Positions 55,346 to 64,000 of a stretch of DNA of 64,000 nt are shown piece by piece. Below the pieces are notes generated by a model, which saw only the letters and a list, made by a program, of their open reading frames with translations, ran no database searches and had not been told where the DNA came from. Position numbers and translations under genes: made by a program. Position 1 is the stretch's first letter; every line of letters begins with the position of its first letter. The DNA comes from Nilaparvata lugens (taxonomy: Eukaryota; Arthropoda; Insecta; Hemiptera; Delphacidae): contig NC_052505.1 in NCBI RefSeq assembly GCF_014356525.2, positions 17,554,135-17,618,134 on the forward strand, given 5' to 3'.

Positions 55346-55794
55346 CATAGCCACCTCTAATACAAGGCCCCGGCCAACGATATTGCAAAGTCGCAGTGTA
55401 GGCCTAGAATCTAAAGCTGCGTACACATATACGCGCATCCAACCCGCACCGAGCACGCTCCGCCCTCGTACCGTCCTCGTACCGCCTTCGTTCCTCCATC
55501 TAACTACAGTCGCTCCGCCCACGTACCCATCATGAACGTTACGGAAGATGTTAGATCTTCTCGCGTTCCCCGGTCGAACCACTGTTGTTCCCCGGTCGAT
55601 CATCAATCGCTCTGCTGGAGTGACGTTCGGTTGCGGAGCAGAGTGAAAGTCTGTACGCACCTTTATACATGATTGGTGGAAAAAATTTAAAAAAATACCA
55701 GCTGATCTTTTTCACCAATCATGTATTAGATTCTAGGCCTACACTGCGACGTTGCAATATCGTAGGTCGGGGCCTTGTATTAGAGGTGGCTATG
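55346..55794. mobile_element. MITE family M1, copy 3, interrupted by MITE M2
   Basis: It starts CATAGCCACCTCTAATACAA and ends TTGTATTAGAGGTGGCTATG, flanked by ACGGAAC at 55339-55345 and 55795-55801. A perfect 7-bp duplication thus confirms the family rule. Its centre is split by M2 at 55412-55661. Confidence 0.88.
55412..55661 (-). mobile_element. MITE family M2, copy 3, nested in M1
   Basis: TAAAGCTGCGTACACATATA at the left and AGTCTGTACGCACCTTTA at the right. It is in reverse orientation relative to 4240-4494. The M1 sequence on each side (GCCTAGAATCTAA and TACATGATTGG) is contiguous in uninterrupted M1 copies, which defines the insertion. Confidence 0.85.
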
Positions 55795-55801
55795 ACGGAA
55801 C

Positions 55802-56340
55802 GCTTTGTGATTAGTAGTGATGCAAATCTAGTTTCTCTATAGTTTTCTGAATCATGGAGACTATATTTCTACACCCTCATCCGTAATAATTGACCGTTCA
55901 TCTTTATTTTTTTCCACACATGATTAAACTCCTTCTATTCTTCCTCTGACCATCCTTCTCTATCCGTTTCAATTTATGTTCTTCTTTTTCTACCTCGTTG
56001 TTCTGTTATGATTCTCTTTCTCCTCCACCTTCCCCGAATCGACATTCACCTCAACAATTAAAAGACACTACTTATTTTCCTTCACCTTCCATCTTTATTC
56101 TTTTTCACACTTGATTGTTCTCCTTCCATGCGTCCTCTGACCGTCCTTCTCTATCCGTTTCAATTTATGTTCTTCTTTTTCTACCTTGTTGTTCTGTTAT
56201 AATTTTGTTTCTCCTCCTCCTCCCCGAATCAACTTTCACCTTAACCACTAACAGACACTACTTATTTTCCTTTATCTTCCTGTCGTTCTTCTCCTTCTTT
56301 TTCTCCTTCTCAATTACCCTGCTACTCACTTACACTCACT
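55802..56340. other. Pyrimidine-rich stretch without a gene
   Basis: TCTTTTTCTACC and TCTCCTCC words occur, with an internal near-duplication (about 55915-56060 and 56095-56240, both with CGTCCTTCTCTATCCGTTTC or similar). No supported gene. Confidence 0.5.
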
Positions 56341-56609
56341 CCCTTCTCCTTCTTATTCTCCACCCCCTTCTTATTCTTCTTCTTCTTCTTCTTCTTCTTC
56401 TTCTTCTTCTTCTTCTCCTTCTTCTTCTTCTTCTTCTTCGACTTCTTCATCTTCTTCTCCTTCTTTTTCTTCTTCTTTTTCTTCTTCTCCTTCTCAATAA
56501 TCACCATGCTTCTCACTCACACTCGATCCTTCTCTCCCTTCTCCTTCCACGTTACACTATCCTTCTCGTTTTCTCTTCCTCTTTATCTTCTTCTTCATAG
56601 TCTTCTTCT

Positions 56610-56641
<32 letters not shown>

Positions 56642-57295
56642 TTCTTCTTCTTCTTCTTCTTCTTTTTCTTCTTCTTCTCCTTCTCAATAATCACCATGCT
56701 TCTCACTCACACTCGATCCTTCTCTCCCTTCTCCTTCCCCGATACACTATCTTTCTCGTTTTCTCTTCCTCTTCTTCTTGTTCTTCTTTCTTCTTCAACG
56801 TCTTCTTCTTGTTCTTCTCCTTCTTCTCCTTCTCCTTCATCATCCTCTCCTACTTCAACATTCTAGACATGTCAGTGTTTGTGCTTCTCCTTCTCCTCCT
56901 CAATCACCCTGCTTCTCACTCACACTCAATCCTTCTCTCCCTTCTCCTTCCTCGTTACACTATCCTTCTCGTTTTCTCTTCCTCTTCTTCTTCTTCTTCT
57001 TTCTTCTTCTTCATAGTCTTCTTCTTCTTCTCTTCTTCTTCTTATTCTCCCCCTTCTTATTCTTCTTCTTCTTCTTCTTCTTCTTCTTCTTCTTCTTCTT
57101 CTCCTTCTTCTTCTTCTTCTTCTTCGACTTCTTCATCTTCTTCTCCTTCTTTTTCTTCTTCTTTTTCTTCTTCTCCTTCTCAATAATCACCATGCTTCTC
57201 ACTCACACTCGATCCTTCTCTCCCTTCTCCTTCCACGTTACACTATCCTTCTCGTTTTCTCTTCCTCTTTATCTTCTTCTTCATAGTCTTCTTCT

Positions 57296-57327
<32 letters not shown>

Positions 57328-57970
57328 TTCTTCTTCTTCTTCTTCTTCTTTTTCTTCTTCTTTTTCTTCTTCTCCTTCTCAATAATCACCATGCTTCTCA
57401 CTCACACTCGATCCTTCTCTCCCTTCTCCTTCCCCGATACACTATCTTTCTCGTTTTCTCTTCCTCTTCTTCTTGTTCTTCTTTCTTCTTCAACGTCTTC
57501 TTCTTGTTCTTCTCCTTCTTCTCCTTCTCCTTCATCATCCTCTCCTACTTCAACATTCTAGACATGTCAGTGTTTGTGCTTCTCCTTCTCCTCCTCAATC
57601 ACCCTGCTTCTCACTCACACTCAATCCTTCTCTCCCTTCTCCTTCCTCGTTACACTATCCTTCTCGTTTTCTCCTCCTCTTCTTCTTCTTCTTCTTCTTC
57701 ATCGTCTTCTTCTTCTCCTTCTCCTTCTTCTCCTTCTTCTCCTTCTTCTTCATCATCCTCTCCTACTTCTACATCCTAGACATGTCAGTCTTTGTGCTTC
57801 TCCTTCTCATCCTCAATCACCCTGCTTCTCACTCACACTCAATCCTTCTCACCCTTCTCCTTCCTCGTTACACTATCCTTCTCGTTTCCTCTTCCTCTTC
57901 TTCTTCTTCTTCTTCTTCTTCTTCTTCTTTTTCTTCCTCTTCCTCATTTTCGTCTTCTACTTCCTCATTC
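56341..57970. repeat. CTT-rich higher-order repeat, block 1
   Basis: (CTT)n arrays are separated by short fixed segments such as CTCACTCACACTCAATCC and ACACTATCCTTCTCGTTTTC. A ~690-bp higher-order unit is visible: 56430-56880 recurs at about 57122-57570. All long Leu/Ser/Phe-rich frames here are artefacts. Confidence 0.92.
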
Positions 57971-58935
57971 CAGGCATGTCAGTCCCTGTGCTAGAGTGTG
58001 CTATGATACAAGATAACGGGGGCTTTGCAGGTGTCACAATATCATGTCCATTCAAATGCTTTTGAATAGTGTTCTTGTGAGCTGTTGAGATAAGTAGAGA
58101 TAGATAAAACTGTCCAGCCATCAGTTTGAGTGGTGCCAGCATTTTGAATGTACATACTCTCATTCGTAGCCACGATAAAGTACATGTAGTGAGTACATCT
58201 CCATTATATATACTTGTTTGGATATTGCTGAATTGAACACATTTGAGCATGAATGAATATACCATGTCTTCCTATGACAGGTAGGAGGTTCTGGGACACA
58301 ACAGAGATAATAAGATATATCAATACAGATACAGTATTGAAAACAGTGGAGAGTTTTCACATAAGATATACATGAAACTGACAACCTTGGTTAAAAATGG
58401 GAGTGAACCTTTATGATCAGATAATATTTTACTCATCAAATGTACTTCCCTATACCTTCAATACCACTTTCAAAACTAGTGAGTAAATTCCAAAATATTT
58501 GTACTTTTACTCAATGATTGATTTTTCATTCAATTTTCGGAATCTACCTTCCAATACCTTCAATACTTACAAAACTTGTGAATATATTCTTCAATATTTG
58601 AATTTTTATTCAATGACTGATTTTTCATTCAACTTTCGGACTCTTTCTCCCTATAACTTGAATAATTACAAAACTAGTGAATATAGATTTCAATATTTGT
58701 ATTTTAAACCTAAAATGATCAGATAATAGTTCACCAATTAATAATGTACCTTCCCATACCTTCAATAATACTTACAATACTAGTGGATATATTCTTCAAT
58801 ATTTGTATTTTTACTCAATGACTGATTTTTTTTTAATTATTCTGACTCTACCTTCCTATAACTTCAATGCTTACAAAACTAGTGAATATATTCTTCAATA
58901 TTTGTATTTTCACTCTATGATAGATTTTTGATTCA
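57971..58935 (+). repeat. Unique spacer plus ~105-bp tandem repeats, copy 1
   Basis: It starts CATGTCAGTCCCTGTGCTAG and is repeated from 59809 onward, an offset of ~1836 bp. Its right part (about 58440-58935) holds four to five units of ~105 bp with TTTTTCATTCAATTTTCGGA, CAATACTTACAAAACTAGTG and ATATTCTTCAATATTTG. Confidence 0.85.
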
Positions 58936-59807
58936 ATTCTCTGACTCTCCTTCTTCGTCACACTATCCTTCTCGTTTCTTCTTCTTCTTTTCATCCTTCT
59001 CAATCTTCCTTCTACTCACTCACACTCAATCCTTCTCTCCCTTCCCCTTCTTCGTCATACTATCCTTCTCGTTTCCTCTTCTTCTTCTTCTTGTTCTCCT
59101 TCTCAATCATCCTGCTACTCACACTCAATCCTTCTCTCCCTTCTCCTTCTTCGTCACACTATCCTTCTCGTTTCCTCTTCTTCTTCTTGTTCTTCTTGTT
59201 CTTCTTCTTCTTTTTCTTCTTCTTCTTCTTCTTCTTCTTCTTTTTCTTCTCCTCCTCAATCATCCTGCTACTCACTTACACTCAATCCTTCTCTCCCTTC
59301 CCCTTCTTCGTCATACTATCCTTCTCGTTTCCTCTTCTTCTTCTTCTTGTTCTCCTTCCCAATCATCCTGCTACTCACTTACACTCAATCCTTCTCTCCC
59401 TTCTCCTTCTTCGTCACACTATCCTTCTCGTTTCCTCTTCCTCTTCTTCTTTTTCTTCTCCTTCTTCTTAATCTCCTTGCTACTCACTCACACTCAATCC
59501 TTCTCTCCCTTCTCCTTCTTCGTCACACTATCCTTCTCGTTCCCTCTTCTTCTTCTTCTTCTTCCTCTTCTCCTTTTTTTCTTCTCCTTCTTCTTAATCT
59601 CCTTGCTACTCACTTACACTTATTCCTTCTCTGCCTTCTTCTTCGTCATACTATCCTTCTCGTTTTCCCTTCTTCTTCTTCTCCTTCTCAATCATCCTGC
59701 TTCTCACTCACACTCAATCCTTCTCTCCCTTCTCCTTCCTCGTTACACTATCCTTCTCGTTTCCTCTTTTTCTTCATCACCCTCTTCTACTTTCATTCTA
59801 CATTCTA
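58936..59807. repeat. CTT-rich higher-order repeat, block 2
   Basis: The same composition as 56341-57970: repeated CACTATCCTTCTCGTTTCCT and CTCACACTCAATCCTTCTCT segments alternate with (CTT)n. It ends CATTCTAGACATGTCAG, as block 1 does. Confidence 0.92.
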
Positions 59808-60850
59808 GACATGTCAGTTCCTGTGCTAGAGTGTGCTATGATACAAGATAAGGAGGACTTTGCAAGTGTCACATCATGTCCATTCAAATGCTTTTGTATA
59901 GTGTTCTTGTGAGGTGTTGAGATGAGTAGAGATAGATAAAACTGTCCAGTCATCAGTTTGAGTGCCACCATTTGGAGCTGCCACCATTTTGAATGTACAT
60001 ACTCGATTTCGTAGTCACGATAAAGTACATGTGGTGAGTACATCTCCATTATATATACTTGTTTGGATATTGCTGAATTGAACACATTTGCACATAAATG
60101 ATTATACCATGTCTTTGTATGACAGGTAGGAGGTTCAGGTACACAACAGAGATAATAAGATATCAATACAGATACAGTATTGAATATAGTAGAGAATGTT
60201 CACAAAAGACTTACATGAATCTGACAGCCTTGGTTAAAAATGGGAGTGAACCTTTATGATCAGATAATATTTTACTCATCAAATGTACTCCCCTATACCT
60301 TTAATAACACTTTCAAAACTAGTGAGTATATTTCCAAATATTTGTACTTTTACTCAATGATTGATTTTTCATTCAATTTTCGGAATCTACCTTCCTATAA
60401 CTTCAATACTTACAAAACTAGTGAATATATTCTTCAATATTTGTATTTTTACTCAATGACTGATTTTTCATTCAATTTTCGGACTCTATCTTCCTATAAC
60501 TTGAATAATTACAAAACTAGTGAATATAGATTTCAATATTTGTATTTTAAACCTAAAATGATCAGATAATAGTTCACCAATTAATAATGTACCTTCCCAT
60601 ACCTTCAATAATACTTACAATACTAGTGGATATATTCTTCAATATTAGTATTTTTACTCAATGACTGATTTTTTTTAATTATTCTGACTCTACCTTCCTA
60701 TAACTTTAATTTGTATTTTTACTCAATGATTCATTTTTGATCCAATTATCCTGACTCTACCTTCCTATACTTTCAATACTTACAAAACTAGTGAATATAT
60801 TCTTCAATATTTGTATTCTTACTCAATGGTTGATTCTTTATTTAATTTTT
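59808..60850 (+). repeat. Unique spacer plus ~105-bp tandem repeats, copy 2
   Basis: Second copy of 57971-58935, with more ~105-bp units (60275-60850) and a few small insertions, for example GCCACCATTTGGAGCTGCC near 59965. Together with block 2 it forms the second period of a ~1.84 kb tandem repeat. Confidence 0.85.
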
Positions 60851-61248
60851 TGACCCTATAAACAGTAATCAACTGAAACCATCAACGTTCCTGTACCCTC
60901 AGCAATATTTACTTTCAACTGAGGTCATCACTGGTCGAATGAGAAGCAAAGATGTTTTCAATTAAGAACTTTCTGAATATCTGTGGAGATGATATTGTTT
61001 GAGGTATCCTTACTGAATAGAAAAAATTGTTATTGTTCAACCACAGATCTATTAAAAATCTACATAAAGTGGAACTATACAATACTTACAATGCTTACAT
61101 TTGGATGGCCAATGTTTAAAAAGAGATGGAATGCAGAGGTATGCGAGAGGAAGACTGGAGAGATAATGAGCAATGACGGAAGAGATGCGAAAAGCTACTC
61201 CAAATTGAAAAAAAGAGATACAGTATCGTCTTCGGTTGTTAGACCATT
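60851..61248. other. Stretch without a recognised gene
   Basis: An 89-codon frame (60983-61252, MEMILFEVSLLNRKNCY...) has no family features I recognise. Nothing else is seen. Confidence 0.4.
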
Positions 61249-61575
61249 ATGATTGTTTGGTAAACTATGACTGGATGTGAAGAGCAGCAGTATTTATACT
61301 AATGGCCGAGCACTGTGATTGGTGGAAGCCGTGACCTATCAGGGTGAACGTCTGCCATTGGCATAGACAAGCCCCTCCCCAATTAACCAATAACTACTCC
61401 CAACTGCCACTAACTCTCACCATAGAGATAGTTTCTCTATGCTATCACTAACCACTGTATATAGAAGAAGACGGTAGGTGTCACGCCCATGTTTGTGCTT
61501 AATTCCCGGTGTAGCTGACGTCATTTTATATCCAATCATCTTTTTTCAACGAATAAGTTTCATAAATTGCCAATA

Positions 61576-62333
61576 AGAAGGATCTGCCCATACCAATAAC
61601 AATTAACAACCAAGTTGTACCATATGCCAATGATGCCAAGTATCTAGGTATGACCTTGGCCTCAAAGCTTCGCTGGAAGGCCCATGTCAAGAAGAAGAGA
61701 GAGGAACTTGGAATCAAATATAAGAAGCTGTATTGGCTGATCGGTAAAAACTCCAACTTAAAAATCCAAAACAAAGTACTTTTGTACAAACATATACTAA
61801 AGCCAGTATGAAAATATGGTATACAACTTTGGGGGTGTACCAAAGACAGCATTATCAATGTAATACAACGGTTCCAGAACAAGGTGCTGAGGAACATTGT
61901 GAATGCTCCTTGGTATGTCAGGAACAGCGATCTTCATAGAGACTTGCACGTCGACCTGGTGTCCACCGAGATCCAGAGGCATGCGGAGACGCACGAGGGG
62001 CGACTGCACCAACACGACAACGTTGAGGCGATCCAGCTGCTAGACAATGGAAGGTTGGTGCGGAGGCTCAAAGGAGGAAACCGTATGAGCTAGTGTAGTG
62101 CTTGTTCAATTAGTGTCCAGTGAAAGAGCAGAGCAGTGATTGAGTGAATCTAGCTTTTATAGTACAGTCATAAGTGTACATATTAATTAAACAATCAATA
62201 TCAGTGAGAATATCTAATGAGATATTCGCTGTTAACATTTTCAAGTAGTATGTTAGGGTAGAAAAAATTAGCTCATTAGTCTCCAGACTAGATAGCTATA
62301 GTATTGTACAATAAAAAAAAAATAAAATAAATG
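61576..62333 (+). mobile_element. 5'-truncated Jockey-like LINE, copy in unit 1
   Basis: Flanked by AATTGCCAATA at 61565-61575 and 62334-62344, a perfect 11-bp target duplication. It begins inside the reverse transcriptase C-terminal region and ends with an A-rich tail (AATAAAAAAAAAATAAAATA), as non-LTR elements of the Jockey clade do. Confidence 0.85.
61578..62093 (+). pseudogene. Jockey-like reverse transcriptase C-terminus, unit 1
   Basis: The frame reads KDLPIPITINNQVVPYAND, AKYLGMTLASKLRW, IQLWGCTKDS and RNIVNAPWYVRNSDLHRDL, ending near VEAIQLLDNGRLVRRLK. This is the conserved end of Jockey-clade polyproteins, which function in target-primed reverse transcription. An in-frame TGA replaces the usual Trp codon before KYGIQLWG. 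A one-base loss near 62073 changes the last residues. It has no catalytic core and is inactive. Confidence 0.85.
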
Positions 62334-63012
62334 AATTGCCAATAGGTGTTGAAAATCTCGGTTGGTGGCAATGACGCAATCTAGCTAGCTGGCCACTGCG
62401 CACACATATCGTGACCCCTACCGTTTTCATCTTAATACCGTGTCACTAGCTATCACTGCACTTCTAACCTTGAATATTATTCAATCATTCACCCTCCTGA
62501 TGTGAACCCTTACAATATACCCACGCCAAATATGAGTTCCGCACAAATACTTCAAATTCTCTATAGTGTGAGATCCACTACTTTAAACTTCCAGCATCCT
62601 CCACAGATTAATTGAATGAGCGAAGCGAATTCTGTTTCAAGTCAATCGGCGTTTGTTTGTTTGTACCGCAGCTACAGTCGCAGTTATGATTCTTTGGTAA
62701 AATATGACTGGATGTGAAGAGCAGCAGTATTTATACTAATGGCCGAGCACTGTGATTGGTGGAAGCCGTGACCTATCAGGGTGAACGTCTGCCATTGGCA
62801 TAGACAAGCCCCTCCACAATTAACCAATAACTACTCCCAACTGCCACTAACTCCCACCATAGAGATAGTTTCTCTATGCTATCACTAACCACTGTATATA
62901 GAAGAAGACGGTAGGTGTCACGCCCATGTTTGTGCTTAATTCCCGGTGTAGCTGACGTCATTTTATATCCAATCATCTTTTTTCAACGAATAAGTTTCAT
63001 AAATTGCCAATA

Positions 63013-63771
63013 AGAAGGATCTGCCCATACCAATAACAATTAACAACCAAGTTGTACCATATGCCAATGATGCCAAGTATCTAGGTATGACCTTGGCCTC
63101 AAAGCTTCGCTGGAAGGCCCATGTCAAGAAGAAGAGAGAGGAACTTGGAATCAAATATAAGAAGCTGTATTGGCTGATCGGTAAAAACTCCAACTTAAAA
63201 ATCCAAAACAAAGTACTTTTGTACAAACATATACTAAAGCCAGTATGAAAATATGGTATACAACTTTGGGGGTGTACCAAAGACAGCATTATCAATGTAA
63301 TACAACGGTTCCAGAACAAGGTGCTGAGGAACATTGTGAATGCTCCTTGGTATGTCAGGAACAGCGATCTTCATAGAGACTTGCACGTCGACCTGGTGTC
63401 CACCGAGATCCAGAGGCATGCGGAGACGCACGAGGGGCGACTGCACCAACACGACAACGTTGAGGCGATCCAGCTGCTAGACAATGGAAGGTTGGTGCGG
63501 AGGCTCAAAAGGAGGAAACCGTATGAGCTAGTGTAGTGCTTGTTCAATTAGTGTCCAGTGAAAGAGCAGAGCAGTGATTGAGTGAATCTAGCTTTTATAG
63601 TACAGTCATAAGTGTACATATTAATTAAACAATCAATATCAGTGAGAATATCTAATGAGATATTCGCTGTTAACATTTTCAAGTAGTATGTTAGGGTAGA
63701 AAAAATTAGCTCATTAGTCTCCAGACTAGATAGCTATAGTATTGTACAATAAAAAAAAAATAAAATAAATG
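63013..63771 (+). mobile_element. 5'-truncated Jockey-like LINE, copy in unit 2
   Basis: Duplicate of 61576-62333 with the same flanking AATTGCCAATA (right copy at 63772-63782). It was copied by the tandem duplication and not by transposition. Confidence 0.85.
63015..63535 (+). pseudogene. Jockey-like reverse transcriptase C-terminus, unit 2
   Basis: The same fragment with the same in-frame TGA as unit 1. The last bases keep the original frame, ending RRLKRRKPYELV, so the one-base deletion in unit 1 happened after the duplication. Confidence 0.85.
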
Positions 63772-64000
63772 AATTGCCAATAGGTGTTGAAAATCTCGGT
63801 TGGTGGCAATGACGCAATCTAGCTAGCTGGCCACTGCGCACACATATCGTGACCCCTACCGTTTTCATCTTAATACCGTGTCACTAGCTATCACTGCACT
63901 TCTAACCTTGAATATTATTCAATCATTCACCCTCCTGATGTGAACCCTTACAATAATACCCACGCCAAATATGAGTTCCGCACAAATACTTCAAATTCTC

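Larger units (their letters stand above)
61249..62685. repeat. 1.44 kb tandem duplication, unit 1
   Basis: It starts TATGATTGTTTGGTAAACTA and is repeated from 62686 with an offset of 1437 bp and very few differences. It contains sequence related to the arm of the foldback at 200-662 (AGAGCAGCAGTATTTATACT) and a truncated Jockey-like LINE. Confidence 0.92.
62686..64000. repeat. 1.44 kb tandem duplication, unit 2 (runs off window)
   Basis: Second copy of 61249-62685. It differs, for example, by one extra A near 63510 and one extra AT near 63955. It is cut by the window end, so the array may continue. Confidence 0.92.

Noticed and set aside
56115..59851. Many frames up to 333 codons, rich in Leu, Ser and Phe
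   Set aside because: Produced by CTT-type repeats in all three phases; the same strand is open in several frames at once.
61526..62015. Minus-strand frames of 123 and 72 codons, repeated at 62963-63452
   Set aside because: They are shadows of the plus-strand Jockey-like reverse transcriptase fragment.

Overview
The window looks like a repeat-dominated, AT-rich intergenic region of an arthropod nuclear genome, most likely an insect. The support is the set of non-LTR retrotransposons (RTE-like, CR1/L2/Daphne-like and Jockey-like), a tRNA-derived SINE, many MITE-type inverted repeats, a hAT remnant, CCTAA-rich tandem repeats and long microsatellites. A hemipteran such as a planthopper is my guess from repeat style only. 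I see no conventional host gene, no rRNA and no genuine tRNA gene. Nearly every long reading frame is either transposon-derived or a by-product of simple repeats.

Layout. 0-9 kb: a foldback (200-662), a dispersed repeat (1430-2222), a TTC microsatellite, and a nearly exact 2.36 kb tandem duplication (3946-8662). 9-21 kb: a 12-bp minisatellite, small inverted-repeat elements, an inverted pair of SINEs, ~115-bp satellite monomers and several MITEs. 21.4-28 kb: a nested stack in which a MITE (7-bp target duplication) is split by an RTE-like LINE (12-bp target duplication), itself split by a second LINE. 28.5-29.4 kb: a deleted hAT element. 29.7-38.85 kb: the most interesting object, described below. 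40.0-42.6 kb: a foldback element with a 9-bp target duplication and a telomere-like minisatellite core. 43-56 kb: more MITEs, LINE tails and LINE fragments. 56.3-60.9 kb: CTT-rich higher-order repeats and ~105-bp repeats. 61.2-64 kb: a 1.44 kb tandem duplication that carries a truncated Jockey-like LINE and runs off the window end.

The 29726-38845 element is flanked by the 6-bp direct repeat ACCTTG. It starts AGTAGCTTAG and ends with the exact complement, and it has long mirrored arms. Its single large intact reading frame (790 codons, 35256-37628) has a TATA box, an insect-type initiator and a poly(A) signal. I do not recognise the protein. It shows weak, untested resemblance to plasmid-type replication initiators, then a basic/coiled-coil region and a beta-rich C-terminal region. 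The 6-bp duplication and AG/CT ends match what is known for Polinton/Maverick elements and point to a DDE-integrase type of insertion. None of the Polinton core genes is present, so this may be an undescribed single-gene, long-TIR virus-like or transposon-like element. A CR1/L2-like LINE later inserted into its left arm.
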